64,000 nt of DNA from Bosea sp. AS-1 (GTDB lineage: Bacteria > Pseudomonadota > Alphaproteobacteria > Rhizobiales > Beijerinckiaceae): the NCBI RefSeq assembly GCF_002220095.1, contig NZ_CP022372.1, positions 1,150,501-1,214,500 of the forward strand, in the 5' to 3' direction. Of this stretch, positions 29,579 to 37,261 are shown in pieces; within the stretch, counting starts at the first letter, position 1, and each line of letters begins with the position of its first letter. A model generated the notes under the pieces. The model was not told where the DNA came from. It saw only the letters and a program-made list of their open reading frames with translations, and did no database searches. The position numbers were made by a program, and so were the translations under genes.

Positions 29579-29800
29579 TCAACTCAGCGCTGACTGACGA
29601 TATTGAAGCAGGACGTTCTGCTTCAGATCCTCTTCATCGAGCGCCAATGGAGCGCAGGATGCCACGATATAGGCGATTTTCGTCCGCTCCCTCTCGTGGT
29701 CTGCCTCTGGAACGGAATGCCGCACCTCGTTCCAGACGGCTTCAAGCGCCGCATAGGCCCGAGCAAGGTCGGCCGGATCACTCAACGACGAAAACGGCAT
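29579..29800 (-). CDS. Small hypothetical protein, paralogue of the 30767-31021 product
   Basis: 73 residues, soluble, predicted mostly helical. It shares the pattern A.AALE..W...R.S.P...R...YIV.SCA with the protein encoded at 30767-31021 (about 30% identity by eye). Function unknown. Conservation of the YIV.SCA segment between the two copies supports real coding. Confidence 0.6.
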   Translation of the reverse strand: MPFSSLSDPADLARAYAALEAVWNEVRHSVPEADHERERTKIAYIVASCAPLALDEEDLKQNVLLQYRQSALS

Positions 29801-30239
29801 GTCTCCTTTCCCCTATCATGCCTACGACGGGATGATTTAGGAGTAACGGAACAACCTTCAAGACATTCGAAGCTCGCGACGCGCTTGATCTCTCTCTGCA
29901 GGGTTGAAGCCGCTGTAAGGCCAAGTCTGAATGAGAAGGCCCGGCCTCCGTGGGGAGTGCCGGGCCTTTATGACCGTCGTCGCGCGCAGCCGAACGGTCG
30001 CCACTAAACTGATGCTCTACCGCCCGATCAGCCGCGGCCGGTACATCCGCGGCTCGCATCCTGATCGGCGGTAGAAAGAGGGAGCAGATTGGAGGTCGGC
30101 TCCCTCAGGTGTGCGCCCGCAAATGGGGAAGCTGACGCGATTGAATAACCTCGATTGCGAAGGAACGGTTCCGACGCCGCCAACAATTCTCCGACCGAGC
30201 GGCAGGGGAACATCCAACCCTGTGCCGCATTTCGTGCGA
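29801..30239. other. Non-coding or unassigned stretch
   Basis: About 440 bases with no convincing gene. It holds one hairpin (29938-29966); overlapping short frames on both strands look random. Confidence 0.5.
29938..29970 (+). terminator. Terminator-like hairpin
   Basis: GGCCCGGC and GCCGGGCC enclose a 13-base loop and are followed by TTTAT. No rightward gene ends just upstream, so it may end an unannotated transcript. Confidence 0.4.
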
Positions 30240-30380
30240 ATGCGAAGACGCCGTCCCCCAATCGAATTCTGGATCTGGCTCGTCGTCGCGGGGTTGATCG
30301 CAATTCTCGCCGTGTTTGCTCTTGCGCCGCCGGAGCCCACCTATGCACCGCAAACCGACCGTACCGTTGATGTCGGTTGA
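30240..30380 (+). CDS. Possible small single-pass membrane protein
   Basis: 46 residues starting MRRRRPPIEFWIWLVVAGLI, with one strong hydrophobic helix after a basic N-terminus (inside-positive) and a polar C-terminus. There is no clear ribosome-binding site, and the frame can be read 43 codons further upstream. Weakly supported. Confidence 0.3.
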   Translation: MRRRRPPIEFWIWLVVAGLIAILAVFALAPPEPTYAPQTDRTVDVG

Positions 30381-30461
30381 CATGTCGCAACGTTAACCAC
30401 GCACTATGGTCGATCTTCCAACCTCTCAATCCTGCGCGTTGCGTGGAGTTAGGCCTTCGAC

Positions 30462-30761
30462 ATGAAGCCTACCGTGGATGCCTATACGGTCGCTCTGCCC
30501 TGGTACGAGCGCGAGGATTTCGCCAAGCTGTGGGAGCTGGCGCATGACCGCGACGAGATGCCGTCCGACTATGATGATTGGCACCGCAATGCGGTGACCG
30601 TCATGAATGCCTGGCTCGCTCGCGGGCGGGCACTGGAAATTGTCACGATCCGCCCTGACGAATTCCTCGCCTGGCTCGCTGAGCGCGGCCTCCCCAACAC
30701 GGCCGAAACACGCAGGCAATATGTCGAGGCGCTGGCTCAGCACTGCCACGACGTCGCTTGA
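30462..30761 (+). CDS. Conserved hypothetical protein
   Basis: 99 residues (MKPTVDAYTVALPWYEREDF...), acidic and helical, with several Trp residues (WELAHDRDEMP, DDWHRNAVTVMNAWLARG). No membrane segment and no domain I recognise. It converges with the leftward small gene after five bases. Confidence 0.6.
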   Translation: MKPTVDAYTVALPWYEREDFAKLWELAHDRDEMPSDYDDWHRNAVTVMNAWLARGRALEIVTIRPDEFLAWLAERGLPNTAETRRQYVEALAQHCHDVA

Positions 30762-30766
30762 CGCAA

Positions 30767-31021
30767 TCACGATGAAAAGCGGTCATCGCGCATACGGTCG
30801 AAACGCTTCATCACCATGAAAATCAGATTGTCGGGGTCATTCGTCGCAAGGGCGCAACTGACTACGATGTAGGTCAGACGCTTCCGATCGAGCGCTCGCC
30901 GATCCTTGGGAATGCTTCCGCGCAGCAGCGCCCACGATTTTTCTAGTGCAGCCTTTGCGCGAGCGACATCGGCCGCATTGCGCAGCAGGATGAAGGCGTC
31001 ATCAGCGCGGTTCGAACCCAT
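30767..31021 (-). CDS. Small hypothetical protein, paralogue of the 29579-29800 product
   Basis: 84 residues, with ARAKAALEKSWALLRGSIPK and LTYIVVSCALA, matching the pattern of the 73-residue protein 1 kb to the left. Two divergent copies on the island suggest an expanded family of unknown role. Confidence 0.6.
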   Translation of the reverse strand: MGSNRADDAFILLRNAADVARAKAALEKSWALLRGSIPKDRRALDRKRLTYIVVSCALATNDPDNLIFMVMKRFDRMRDDRFSS

Positions 31022-31096
31022 TGGCGCACAGGAAAATCGAACAAGACCGGCACAAAACGCAACGTGCGGCCCCGGGGTTCCGTCCTGCAGAGCAAC

Positions 31097-31124
31097 AAAA
31101 AACCCGGCTCCTATCGGAGCCGGG
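31097..31124 (-). terminator. Terminator of the KGG-protein gene
   Basis: CCCGGCTCC and GGAGCCGGG around a four-base loop, followed on the minus strand by TTTTTTG, 26 bases after the stop. Confidence 0.85.
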
Positions 31125-31149
31125 CCCTGACTTCGGCAGGGAGACCTAG

Positions 31150-31449
31150 CTAACGCTGGCCGCCTTTCCTTCCTGCCTCGGCTGCCTTCTGTCGATCCTC
31201 GGCAAAGTTTCTCGGACCGCCGCGGTGGCCGGATGCCCCATGCTGCTGTCGATCGTTACTTGAAGCGCTCTGCTGCGAACGACCACCGTGGCTTTGTTCG
31301 CCACCACGCTTTCCTGCCTCGGATGCGAGTTCATGGTCCTGGGAGAAGCTCCGCTTTTCAGACGGAACACTCTGTCCGCCCTTGCGGGCGATGTCGTGCT
31401 GCTTGTCTTCGTCCATGCCGGCGAATCCGCGGCCTGACTGATTAGCCAT
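31150..31449 (-). CDS. KGG-repeat general stress protein
   Basis: 99 residues, start ATG 31449 (MANQSGRGFAGMDEDKQHDI). It carries three Gly-rich KGG-type repeats: IARKGGQSV, AGKRGGEQS and AGRKGGQR. This is the stress-induced hydrophilic family of Bacillus GsiB and E. coli YciG, thought to protect against desiccation and related stresses. The upstream region has an exact EcfG-type promoter, and a YciE-type gene is divergent, echoing the E. coli yciGFE grouping. Confidence 0.85.
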   Translation of the reverse strand: MANQSGRGFAGMDEDKQHDIARKGGQSVPSEKRSFSQDHELASEAGKRGGEQSHGGRSQQSASSNDRQQHGASGHRGGPRNFAEDRQKAAEAGRKGGQR

Positions 31450-31509
31450 CGTCTGACTCCATTTCTGGATTTTCAGGATCGTGGACGCGAATGCATCCAC
31501 TGATGAACC

Positions 31510-31534
31510 AACGACGTCACTCTCCGACTGTTCC
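31510..31534 (-). promoter_or_regulatory. EcfG (general stress sigma) promoter of the KGG-protein gene
   Basis: Minus strand GGAAC (31534-31530), 16-base spacer, CGTT (31513-31510), the alphaproteobacterial EcfG consensus. It lies 60 bases upstream of the start. Confidence 0.7.
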
Positions 31535-31720
31535 AGGAAAAGAGAGAGACCAAGGACACGGAGGGCATTGAGCTAAGTCACTCCATCCCTTCGTCAAATT
31601 CGGATCTACACCGGCTACGCTTCATAGGCGACTTGCGTCGGACGCAAACTGCAGGAGGAGCATTTTTGTTGGATCGGCTAAGCACCTCGCCAGGCGCCTC
31701 ACGGCCCGTCGAACCGCTTC

Positions 31721-31745
31721 GGAACCTTAGCAATGCAGCATTGTT
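31721..31745 (+). promoter_or_regulatory. EcfG-like promoter of the yciE-type gene
   Basis: GGAAC (31721-31725), 16-base spacer, TGTT (31742-31745), one mismatch to the CGTT element, 33 bases before the start codon. It overlaps the palindrome at 31726-31748. Confidence 0.5.
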
Positions 31746-31748
31746 AAG
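31726..31748. promoter_or_regulatory. Palindromic operator candidate
   Basis: Two 11-base half-sites, CTTAGCAATGC and GCATTGTTAAG, around a central A; 10 of 11 positions are complementary. It lies inside the predicted promoter of the yciE-type gene, where a repressor dimer could bind. Confidence 0.45.
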
Positions 31749-31778
31749 AGGGCTTCACCCCCAACGAGGAGATGACCC

Positions 31779-32279
31779 ATGGCGACCGAACCTAAGAAGC
31801 TCGACGACCTATTCCTCGATACCCTCAAGGACATCTACTACGCCGAGAAGCAGATCCTGAGGGCGCTACCGAAGATGGCGAAGGCGGCGAATTCCCCCGA
31901 ACTGAAGCAGGCATTCGAAACCCATCGCGACCAGACCGAGGGGCACGTCGAGCGGCTTACGGAGGTCTTCGACATCCTCGGCAAGGCCCCTCGCGGCAAG
32001 ACATGCGACGCCATTCTCGGCATCATCGAGGAAGGCAAAGGCATCATCGAGGAATTCGAGGGCAGTCCCGCTCTCGACGCTGGTCTCGTCGCGGCCGCGC
32101 AGGCCGTAGAGCACTACGAAATCGCCCGATACGGGACATTGAAGGCCTGGGCTCAACAGATGGGGCTCAAGGACGCCGTCAAGCTTCTCGATCAGACCTT
32201 GGGCGAGGAAGAAAAGACGGACCAGCTACTCACGAAACTCGGCACCACCTCCGCGAACAAGCAAGCTGTTGCGGCCTAA
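31779..32279 (+). CDS. YciE/YciF-type ferritin-like DUF892 protein
   Basis: 166 residues. The four-helix-bundle DUF892 family: LFLDTLKDIYYAEKQILRAL, then ETHRDQTEGHVERL with the Glu/His diiron-type ligands, and VEHYEIARYGTLKAWA in helix 3. Members are stress-induced and structurally rubrerythrin-like; activity is unproven. AACGAGGAG precedes the start. The gene is divergent from the KGG-protein gene. Confidence 0.92.
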   Translation: MATEPKKLDDLFLDTLKDIYYAEKQILRALPKMAKAANSPELKQAFETHRDQTEGHVERLTEVFDILGKAPRGKTCDAILGIIEEGKGIIEEFEGSPALDAGLVAAAQAVEHYEIARYGTLKAWAQQMGLKDAVKLLDQTLGEEEKTDQLLTKLGTTSANKQAVAA

Positions 32280-32334
32280 TCGCAGCTTGGCGTTCGGCCT
32301 CAACCGGGCGCCAAGCAGGCCCAGAGGGCGAGTG

Positions 32335-32760
32335 ATGCACGACTACACGAAATACCTGATCCATAAGAACAACCGCGCCTCGCTTTTTACGCGTTTGGCA
32401 CAGACAGTCGCGACGTGGACTGGAAAGCCGGTTACATTCTTCGCTGCCGTGGTGCTCATCGTTATCTGGGGCGCCTCTGGCCCAGTCTTCGGCTTCAACG
32501 ACACCTGGCAGCTCGTCATCAATACTTCGACCACCATCATCACCTTCCTGATGGTCTTCATCATCCAGAACAGCCAGAACCGCGACACCGCCGCCATGCA
32601 GATCAAGCTCGACGAGCTGATCCTGAAGCTGGAGGGCGCACGCGAGGAACTGCTCGATCTCGAAGAAATGGATGAAAAGGATCTCACATCGATCCGAGAG
32701 GATTTCTGCAGCCGCGCGACCAAAGCTCGGGCAAAAGGACAACGTCCGATCGGATCGTGA
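32335..32760 (+). CDS. Low-affinity iron permease family membrane protein
   Basis: 141 residues. Two membrane helices (about 30-48 and 62-80) are joined by the family motif WGASGPVFGFNDTWQLVINT; TTIITFLMVFIIQNSQNRD follows, then a helical charged tail (LDELILKLEGAREELLDLEE). Named for yeast Fet4, but bacterial members are short and transport is unproven. The start ATG 32335 is set by the MHDYTKYLIHKN opening. It follows the yciE-type gene by 55 bases. Confidence 0.88.
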   Translation: MHDYTKYLIHKNNRASLFTRLAQTVATWTGKPVTFFAAVVLIVIWGASGPVFGFNDTWQLVINTSTTIITFLMVFIIQNSQNRDTAAMQIKLDELILKLEGAREELLDLEEMDEKDLTSIREDFCSRATKARAKGQRPIGS

Positions 32761-32906
32761 GAGCGCCCACCGGCAGAGGGAAACGACAAATACCAGACCC
32801 GAGACAGGTCTTGAAAAACTGAATCCCGAGCACCTAAATCGTCGTTTCCAGGCGCCTTCTTGGCTGCCCGGGACCAGACCCATGTTGCTTCGAGGAGAAT
32901 GTGGCT

Positions 32907-33209
32907 ATGGCAGTACTGCCTTCCGATGAGTTCGAACGTCCCGTCGTCATCCTAACCGGCTTGGGGCATCCGACGGCAGTGACCGGCGCAATGGACGCCT
33001 ACATGTTCCTGGCGGATTGGCCGAAACATAAGCGAGATCCTGCCCACGAGCTGGCCACGAAGGCTTGCCTGGCTGCTGTGCGCGGCGAAATCGAACCGGA
33101 AACTGCCAAAGGGTTATTCGCCTCATGGGCGGAAAGACAGGACATCCTAGCACCCGATGTCGTGGCGTTCGGTGGCAGCAAGAGCAAAGGCTCGCACGGA
33201 ACCGTTTGA
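32907..33209 (+). CDS. DUF982 protein
   Basis: 100 residues with the DUF982 pattern RPVVILTGLG, AYMFLADWP, RDPAHELATKACLAAVRGE. The family is small, found in Rhizobiales and of unknown function. The ATG at 32907 is chosen because GAGGAGA is well spaced for it; a GTG at 32901 is too close. Confidence 0.8.
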   Translation: MAVLPSDEFERPVVILTGLGHPTAVTGAMDAYMFLADWPKHKRDPAHELATKACLAAVRGEIEPETAKGLFASWAERQDILAPDVVAFGGSKSKGSHGTV

Positions 33210-33216
33210 CGAAAAT

Positions 33217-33241
33217 GCCCGGCCTCGCTTAGAGGCCGGGC
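33217..33241. terminator. Bidirectional terminator between convergent genes
   Basis: Perfect 10-bp stem GCCCGGCCTC/GAGGCCGGGC with a five-base loop, placed between the DUF982 and DUF1236-type stops. Confidence 0.8.
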
Positions 33242-33264
33242 GATTCTCTGCGGCCTGTCAGGGC

Positions 33265-33681
33265 TTATTCGATCACCTGGATGATCTTTCGAGTTCTGGG
33301 CTCTACAACGACGGTGTGGTCGTTGACCACCGTGTATCTGTACCCCTTGCGAGCGCCATACTCGGCCGGAATTTCGCGATAGGTCACGCCGCGCTCTGGC
33401 AGGACGGCCCCAACTCGGACCTCCTCGCGGTAGCTGTACGACGGCACCTCGTGTTCCCTGACATAGGTCTTGAAGCGCGGTGTTTGGCTACCGACGATAG
33501 CTCCAGCCACGGCGCCACCAACGGCACCCGCAGCCGCCCCGGCAGGGCCTCCAACCGCTGCTCCGCCAGCCGCTCCTCCGACAGCGCCGCCCGCAGCTCC
33601 CCCACGAGCGCCCTCCGGATTCTGGGCGAATGCCATAACCGGCAGCATCACAACAGCGGCAGCAAGAATGATCTTTCTCAT
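33265..33681 (-). CDS. Secreted DUF1236-type protein with Gly/Ala repeat region
   Basis: 138 residues. A signal peptide (MRKIILAAAVVMLPVMAFAQ) is followed by a Gly-Ala-Val repeat region (about residues 25-65, glycine-zipper-like). The C-terminal domain has VPSYSYREEVRVGAVLPE and YRYTVVNDHTVVVEPRTRKI, the DUF1236 pattern. It is probably periplasmic or outer-membrane associated. AGGAGA precedes the start, and a GGAAC-N16-GGTT element lies 36 bases upstream. Confidence 0.8.
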   Translation of the reverse strand: MRKIILAAAVVMLPVMAFAQNPEGARGGAAGGAVGGAAGGAAVGGPAGAAAGAVGGAVAGAIVGSQTPRFKTYVREHEVPSYSYREEVRVGAVLPERGVTYREIPAEYGARKGYRYTVVNDHTVVVEPRTRKIIQVIE

Positions 33682-33716
33682 CGATCGATCTCCTGGTTGC
33701 CCCAGCTGGACAAGAA

Positions 33717-33741
33717 AACCGCTCATGCACTCAGCAGTTCC
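33717..33741 (-). promoter_or_regulatory. EcfG-like promoter of the DUF1236-type gene
   Basis: Minus strand GGAAC (33741-33737), 16-base spacer, GGTT (33720-33717); the second element has one mismatch. Confidence 0.4.
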
Positions 33742-33881
33742 GTTGCCGCCAAATCACCTTCGAAATGCCCGAAAAGAGCCCGCCGGCCGGAACCAGCAAA
33801 GACAACTGTATAGAGGAAACGCCCCAGGGTCGGACGACCTCGACGGAGCGAGGCAATCTAGCGGCCGTCAGTTTCTCGAAC

Positions 33882-33906
33882 GGAACCCCGCCGTTGCCAA
33901 GCGGTT
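33882..33906 (+). promoter_or_regulatory. EcfG-like promoter of the small secreted protein gene
   Basis: GGAAC (33882-33886), 16-base spacer, GGTT (33903-33906), 37 bases before the start codon. It is divergent from the similar element at 33717-33741. Confidence 0.4.
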
Positions 33907-33943
33907 CCGCTATTGGCGCACCAGACCAGCTACGGAGGCACCA

Positions 33944-34189
33944 ATGAAGCAGCTCGTAGCGATTGTAATTCTTTCGGCAGCTATCACGAGTTCGGTTGCG
34001 GCCGGTCCATCGTCGGACGAAGTGATGCTGACCGCTCAGCAATGCGCGGCGCTACCAGTGTCGGCTTATCAGGCCATCGCTCGGCTCGGTATTCAGACTG
34101 ATGGATACATCACTACCCCTGATCATCCGTCGATGACGCTCACACCTGGGCAGGTCCGGTCTCTTCAGGTCGGAGATGGCGTCGATTGA
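33944..34189 (+). CDS. Small secreted hypothetical protein
   Basis: 81 residues. Signal peptide MKQLVAIVILSAAITSSVAA, then a short mature part with one Cys (LTAQQCAALP). GGAGG lies six bases before the start. No family recognised. It is divergent from the DUF1236-type gene and may share stress control. Confidence 0.6.
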   Translation: MKQLVAIVILSAAITSSVAAGPSSDEVMLTAQQCAALPVSAYQAIARLGIQTDGYITTPDHPSMTLTPGQVRSLQVGDGVD

Positions 34190-34221
34190 GGCGGCGACGG
34201 ACTCGGTAACGCCGCTAACCC

Positions 34222-34569
34222 TTACGCTCCCTGCGCTCCGGCTGTTAGACGCGGCACGGAAGGCTCGAAATCGCTATCGCTCCCCTCGTCATCGCACTGC
34301 GCGCCCTCGTCCTCGCAGACGACTTCGGCGTCGCAGCCGTCTTCCAATTCGGCGTCCCCGTCGATCGAGTCAGCAATGGCTATGAGGCAATCCACGATAA
34401 TGCCGAGGCGTCGTCGTATGCTTCCGAGCGCAGCGGGGGTTTTGCCCAGCATGCCCGCGACCTCACGCAGGATGGTTTCAACGGCTGCCCGCTCGGCATC
34501 GGAAAGTGGCCCGTCTGCCTCCGAGAGCAGGACGGTCATGGGGATGGAGCGAAGATCAACCAGGCTCAT
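34222..34569 (-). CDS. Conserved hypothetical protein, acidic C-terminus
   Basis: 115 residues. The N-terminal half is helical (LSDAERAAVETILREVAGML), followed by LGIIVDCLIAIADSIDGD, and the end is very acidic with scattered Cys (DGCDAEVVCEDEGAQCDDE). No recognised domain. The start overlaps the preceding stop (ATGA). It is the last gene of the leftward island operon. Confidence 0.65.
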   Translation of the reverse strand: MSLVDLRSIPMTVLLSEADGPLSDAERAAVETILREVAGMLGKTPAALGSIRRRLGIIVDCLIAIADSIDGDAELEDGCDAEVVCEDEGAQCDDEGSDSDFEPSVPRLTAGAQGA

Positions 34570-34901
34570 TGCATCTGCTCCAACATGCGCTTGGCGTAGT
34601 GAAAGACCGCGATCAGGCCGCGCTCCCCATCGTCCAGCACTTCCGGGTTCTCGGGGTCGTTGAGGTTGAGATGGTCTCCGTCCGCTTCCAGCATGACGGT
34701 CATCATCGCCAGCAGCGCGGCCGGCGTTGTCGGCTCGGTTTTGTAGATATCTCGGAGCGACACATGGGCGGGGCCGATGGTTACCTTGGCAGCGGCATCG
34801 CGAGCTGCGTCATCCTCGATATCGCAGGCCGCCATGAACGCTGCCCACAGCGGGCGCCAACGCTCGATCGCTGCGAAGACAGGATCGGGATGTGTCGTCA
34901 T
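34566..34901 (-). CDS. Conserved hypothetical protein
   Basis: 111 residues starting MTTHPDPVFAAIERWRPLWA. It is helical, with WAAFMAACDIEDDAARDAAA and a C-terminal MLEADGDHLNLNDPE segment. No membrane segment; function unknown. The ATG at 34901 is chosen because it overlaps the stop of the 57-residue gene upstream; an in-frame ATG five codons earlier exists. Confidence 0.65.
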   Translation of the reverse strand: MTTHPDPVFAAIERWRPLWAAFMAACDIEDDAARDAAAKVTIGPAHVSLRDIYKTEPTTPAALLAMMTVMLEADGDHLNLNDPENPEVLDDGERGLIAVFHYAKRMLEQMQ

Positions 34902-35071
34902 CGGCGTGGCTCCCAAGGAATGACCCGGCGCCCGATGACCAGTTCGCCGTCGACATAGACGACCGGCAGATGGCCATAGAACGAGAATGTCGGGAGGCTG
35001 ACGGGCTTCACGCCGTAGGAGCGTGCGGGCTTGCCCTTGCCGCGGCGGCTATTGATCCGAATGGGGCTCAT
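34898..35071 (-). CDS. 57-residue conserved-looking small protein
   Basis: A short frame (MSPIRINSRRGKGKPARSYG...) with a basic N-terminus and PVVYVDGELVIGRRVIPW at its end. Support: GAGGAG 12 bases upstream, ATGA overlap with the next gene, and position inside a tight leftward operon. It looks like a small beta-rich protein; function unknown. Confidence 0.55.
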   Translation of the reverse strand: MSPIRINSRRGKGKPARSYGVKPVSLPTFSFYGHLPVVYVDGELVIGRRVIPWEPRR

Positions 35072-35119
35072 GCGAGAGCACTCCTCAAAGAAGGGAGGGG
35101 GTAGGGGTCCATGCGGCTG

Positions 35120-35923
35120 TCAGGCAGCCGAGCCGGCAATGCGAAGGATTGCGGCGGCCAGCCGTGCGGCCCAGCGCTCCCGGCTGCCTTCGATGGCCAT
35201 CACGTAGGCCGGCATCTGGCGAGTGGCCTCGATGGCCTGGGCCTGAATCATCACGCCGGCCATCGTCTGGGCCTCGTGCTTCATGATGGCGGTTACGTGC
35301 TGGTTCAGCGCATCCTCGGCCGCGGTAAGACGTTTCCGGGCGGGCTCGTACCCTGACGCCTTGAGCACGCTGGTGAACTCGCCGTGGTACCGTTTGGCGA
35401 GTTTCAGCGCGGCCTCTTCCTGAGCGAGATTCACGCGCAGCTTGCCCATCCATCTTTCGTGGCGAGCCTGCCCGGAAGCGGATTTGAAGCGGGGCGGCTG
35501 GGCGAGATATTCTTTCGTCCACGTAACTTTGTGCTCAGCACCTTCGACTGTGAGGACGCCGTCGCGATTATCGTCGCCCCAGTGCCGGGCGGCGCCGTCC
35601 AGGCGTTTCTCCCAACTCCCCCGGTCGTCAAACGAGTGTCGCTTGAACTTGATCTCCGCTGGGACGGCGGGGAGCTTCGGGTCCCATTCGGCGTAAATCT
35701 TCGCCAGCTCGTCGCGAGCAGTCCGCTGCGCGTTCGCGATGGCTTCCGTCAAATCCCCGAGCTGCATGAGCGCCGGGTCTTCCGTGGGTGCATTCTCGCC
35801 GGCCAAGGCAACAGGGCCAGCGGCAGCGGTGGATGCGGCGGCAAGCCCGAGGAGCATGCGGCGGCGGTCGAAGAGGGCAGAAGACAAGCCGGCAGCGGCT
35901 GCCCGAACGGTGGCGTTCAGCAT
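35120..35923 (-). CDS. Hypothetical exported protein (twin-arginine-like signal)
   Basis: 267 residues. A Tat-like signal is seen at residues 19-42 (FDRRRMLLGLAAASTAAAGP). The mature part is helical and charged, with LTEAIANAQRTARDELAKIY and a conserved-looking Trp-rich centre (RHWGDDNRDGVLTVEGAEHK). I do not recognise the family. It lies between the IS-split gene and the 57-residue gene, all on the minus strand. Confidence 0.65.
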   Translation of the reverse strand: MLNATVRAAAAGLSSALFDRRRMLLGLAAASTAAAGPVALAGENAPTEDPALMQLGDLTEAIANAQRTARDELAKIYAEWDPKLPAVPAEIKFKRHSFDDRGSWEKRLDGAARHWGDDNRDGVLTVEGAEHKVTWTKEYLAQPPRFKSASGQARHERWMGKLRVNLAQEEAALKLAKRYHGEFTSVLKASGYEPARKRLTAAEDALNQHVTAIMKHEAQTMAGVMIQAQAIEATRQMPAYVMAIEGSRERWAARLAAAILRIAGSAA

Positions 35924-35995
35924 TGGGAGGTTCTCCAGCGATTGAAAGTTGGTCGTTTCGGCGCCGATAGGGCGCCTTCGGGGTTGCCGGTTCGA

Positions 35996-36375
35996 TCAGA
36001 ACCGTTCGGGCATCTCTTTGCGGACCGCTGCGAGCGCTACGTCGGTCACGTCCTGGGTGCATTCCAGATCCCAGCGGAGGAGAGCGCAGGCCCGGCCCTC
36101 GGCTTGGCTCTTCGTGACCGCCCGCGCATCGCGAAGCCGATCCATCACGTTAAGATGGCGCTCCACCAGAATATCGGTGATGTCGTCGATCTCGCTGCCG
36201 GCGGCATTCAGGACGCCACGCTGCTCCTCCATCCGGCTCGTCGAGGTGAAGGCGTTGGCGATAGTGACGAGGGTATCAAGCACGTTGGCCAGCGCGATCA
36301 GGTCAGGAACTGTCTTCGCCCTGTCTTCCAGCAGATCAGCGGGGCTGGCTGAGACAGTCGGATTGCCGACTGGCC
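35996..36375 (-). pseudogene. 3' part of a gene split by an IS3-family element
   Basis: Continues the frame of 37605-38071: after the IS the frame reads VGNPTVSASPADLLEDRAKT ... and runs to a stop at 35996. A GTG at 36283 could give a 95-residue remnant, but the frame is open up to the IS. The sequence is helical (ILVERHLNVMDRLRDARAVT) with no recognised domain. Confidence 0.75.
36372..36375. repeat. Target-site duplication, left copy
   Basis: GGCC immediately outside the left inverted repeat, matching 37605-37608. Confidence 0.7.
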
Positions 36376-36395
36376 TGCTGCCGGTTTCGTGGACA
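36376..36395. repeat. IS terminal inverted repeat, left
   Basis: 20 bp, perfect inverse of 37585-37604; begins with the TG typical of IS3-family ends. Confidence 0.9.
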
Positions 36396-36400
36396 GTCGG

Positions 36401-37261
36401 TTAAGCTAATCCCACCTTCTTTTCGAACTCGACCGGGCTGATGTAGCCGATGGTCGAGTGTCTGCGAACGGCGTTATAGAACCGCTCGATGTAATCGAAC
36501 ACGTCGGCACGAGCATCGTCGCGTGTTCGGTAGACCCTGCCTCTGATCCGCTCGGTTTTGAGCGAGGAGAAGAAGCTCTCCATCGCGGCATTGTCCCAGA
36601 CATTGCCCGAGCGGCTCATCGAGCAGGTGACGCCGTTGTCGGCCATGAGCTTCTGGAACTGCTCGCTGGCATACTGGCTGCCCTGGTCCGAATGGTGCAG
36701 CAGGGCATCCGGCTTTCCCCGGCGCCAGATCGCCATCATCAGCGCATCGGTCACGAGTTGAGCGGTCATCTCGGCCTTCATCGACCAGCCCACCACCCGG
36801 CGGGAGAAGAGGTCGATGACGGCCGCAACGTACAGCCAACCCTCCGCGGTCCATATGTAGGTGAAGTCCGCGATCCAGCGCTGGTTGGGCCGTTCGGCGT
36901 GGAACTCCCGGCCGAGCGTATTCGGGGCGATGGCCGATCGTTGGCCATCATCCTTGGGCAGGCTGCGCCGACGCGGCCTGGCGCGCAAAGCTTGTGCGCG
37001 CATCAGCCGTTCGATGCGATGCAGGCCGCAATCGATGCCTTCCGCCAGCACGTCCCGCCAGACGCGCCTGGCACCATAGGTGCGATCCGAACCAAGGAAG
37101 CTTGCCCGGACCCTGGCGCCAATCTCCGCGTCGTCGCGCGCACGCCGGCTCGGCGATCGGTTGAGCCAGGCATGAAAGCCCGAGCGCGACACATCCAGCG
37201 CTTCGCAAAGCCACGCCACCGGCCAGATCCCCCGGTGCTTCGCAATGAACGTGAACCTCAT
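36401..37261 (-). CDS. IS3-family transposase OrfB (DDE integrase domain)
   Basis: 286 residues. The DDE catalytic triad is visible in RWIADFTYI, AAVIDLFSRRVVGW and AAMESFFSSLKTE. An upstream HTH_21-type region (WLCEALDVSRSGFHAWL) is present. Its start overlaps the orfA stop (ATGA), but the active form is probably an OrfAB fusion made by frameshifting at 37291-37297. Confidence 0.95.
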   Translation of the reverse strand: MRFTFIAKHRGIWPVAWLCEALDVSRSGFHAWLNRSPSRRARDDAEIGARVRASFLGSDRTYGARRVWRDVLAEGIDCGLHRIERLMRAQALRARPRRRSLPKDDGQRSAIAPNTLGREFHAERPNQRWIADFTYIWTAEGWLYVAAVIDLFSRRVVGWSMKAEMTAQLVTDALMMAIWRRGKPDALLHHSDQGSQYASEQFQKLMADNGVTCSMSRSGNVWDNAAMESFFSSLKTERIRGRVYRTRDDARADVFDYIERFYNAVRRHSTIGYISPVEFEKKVGLA

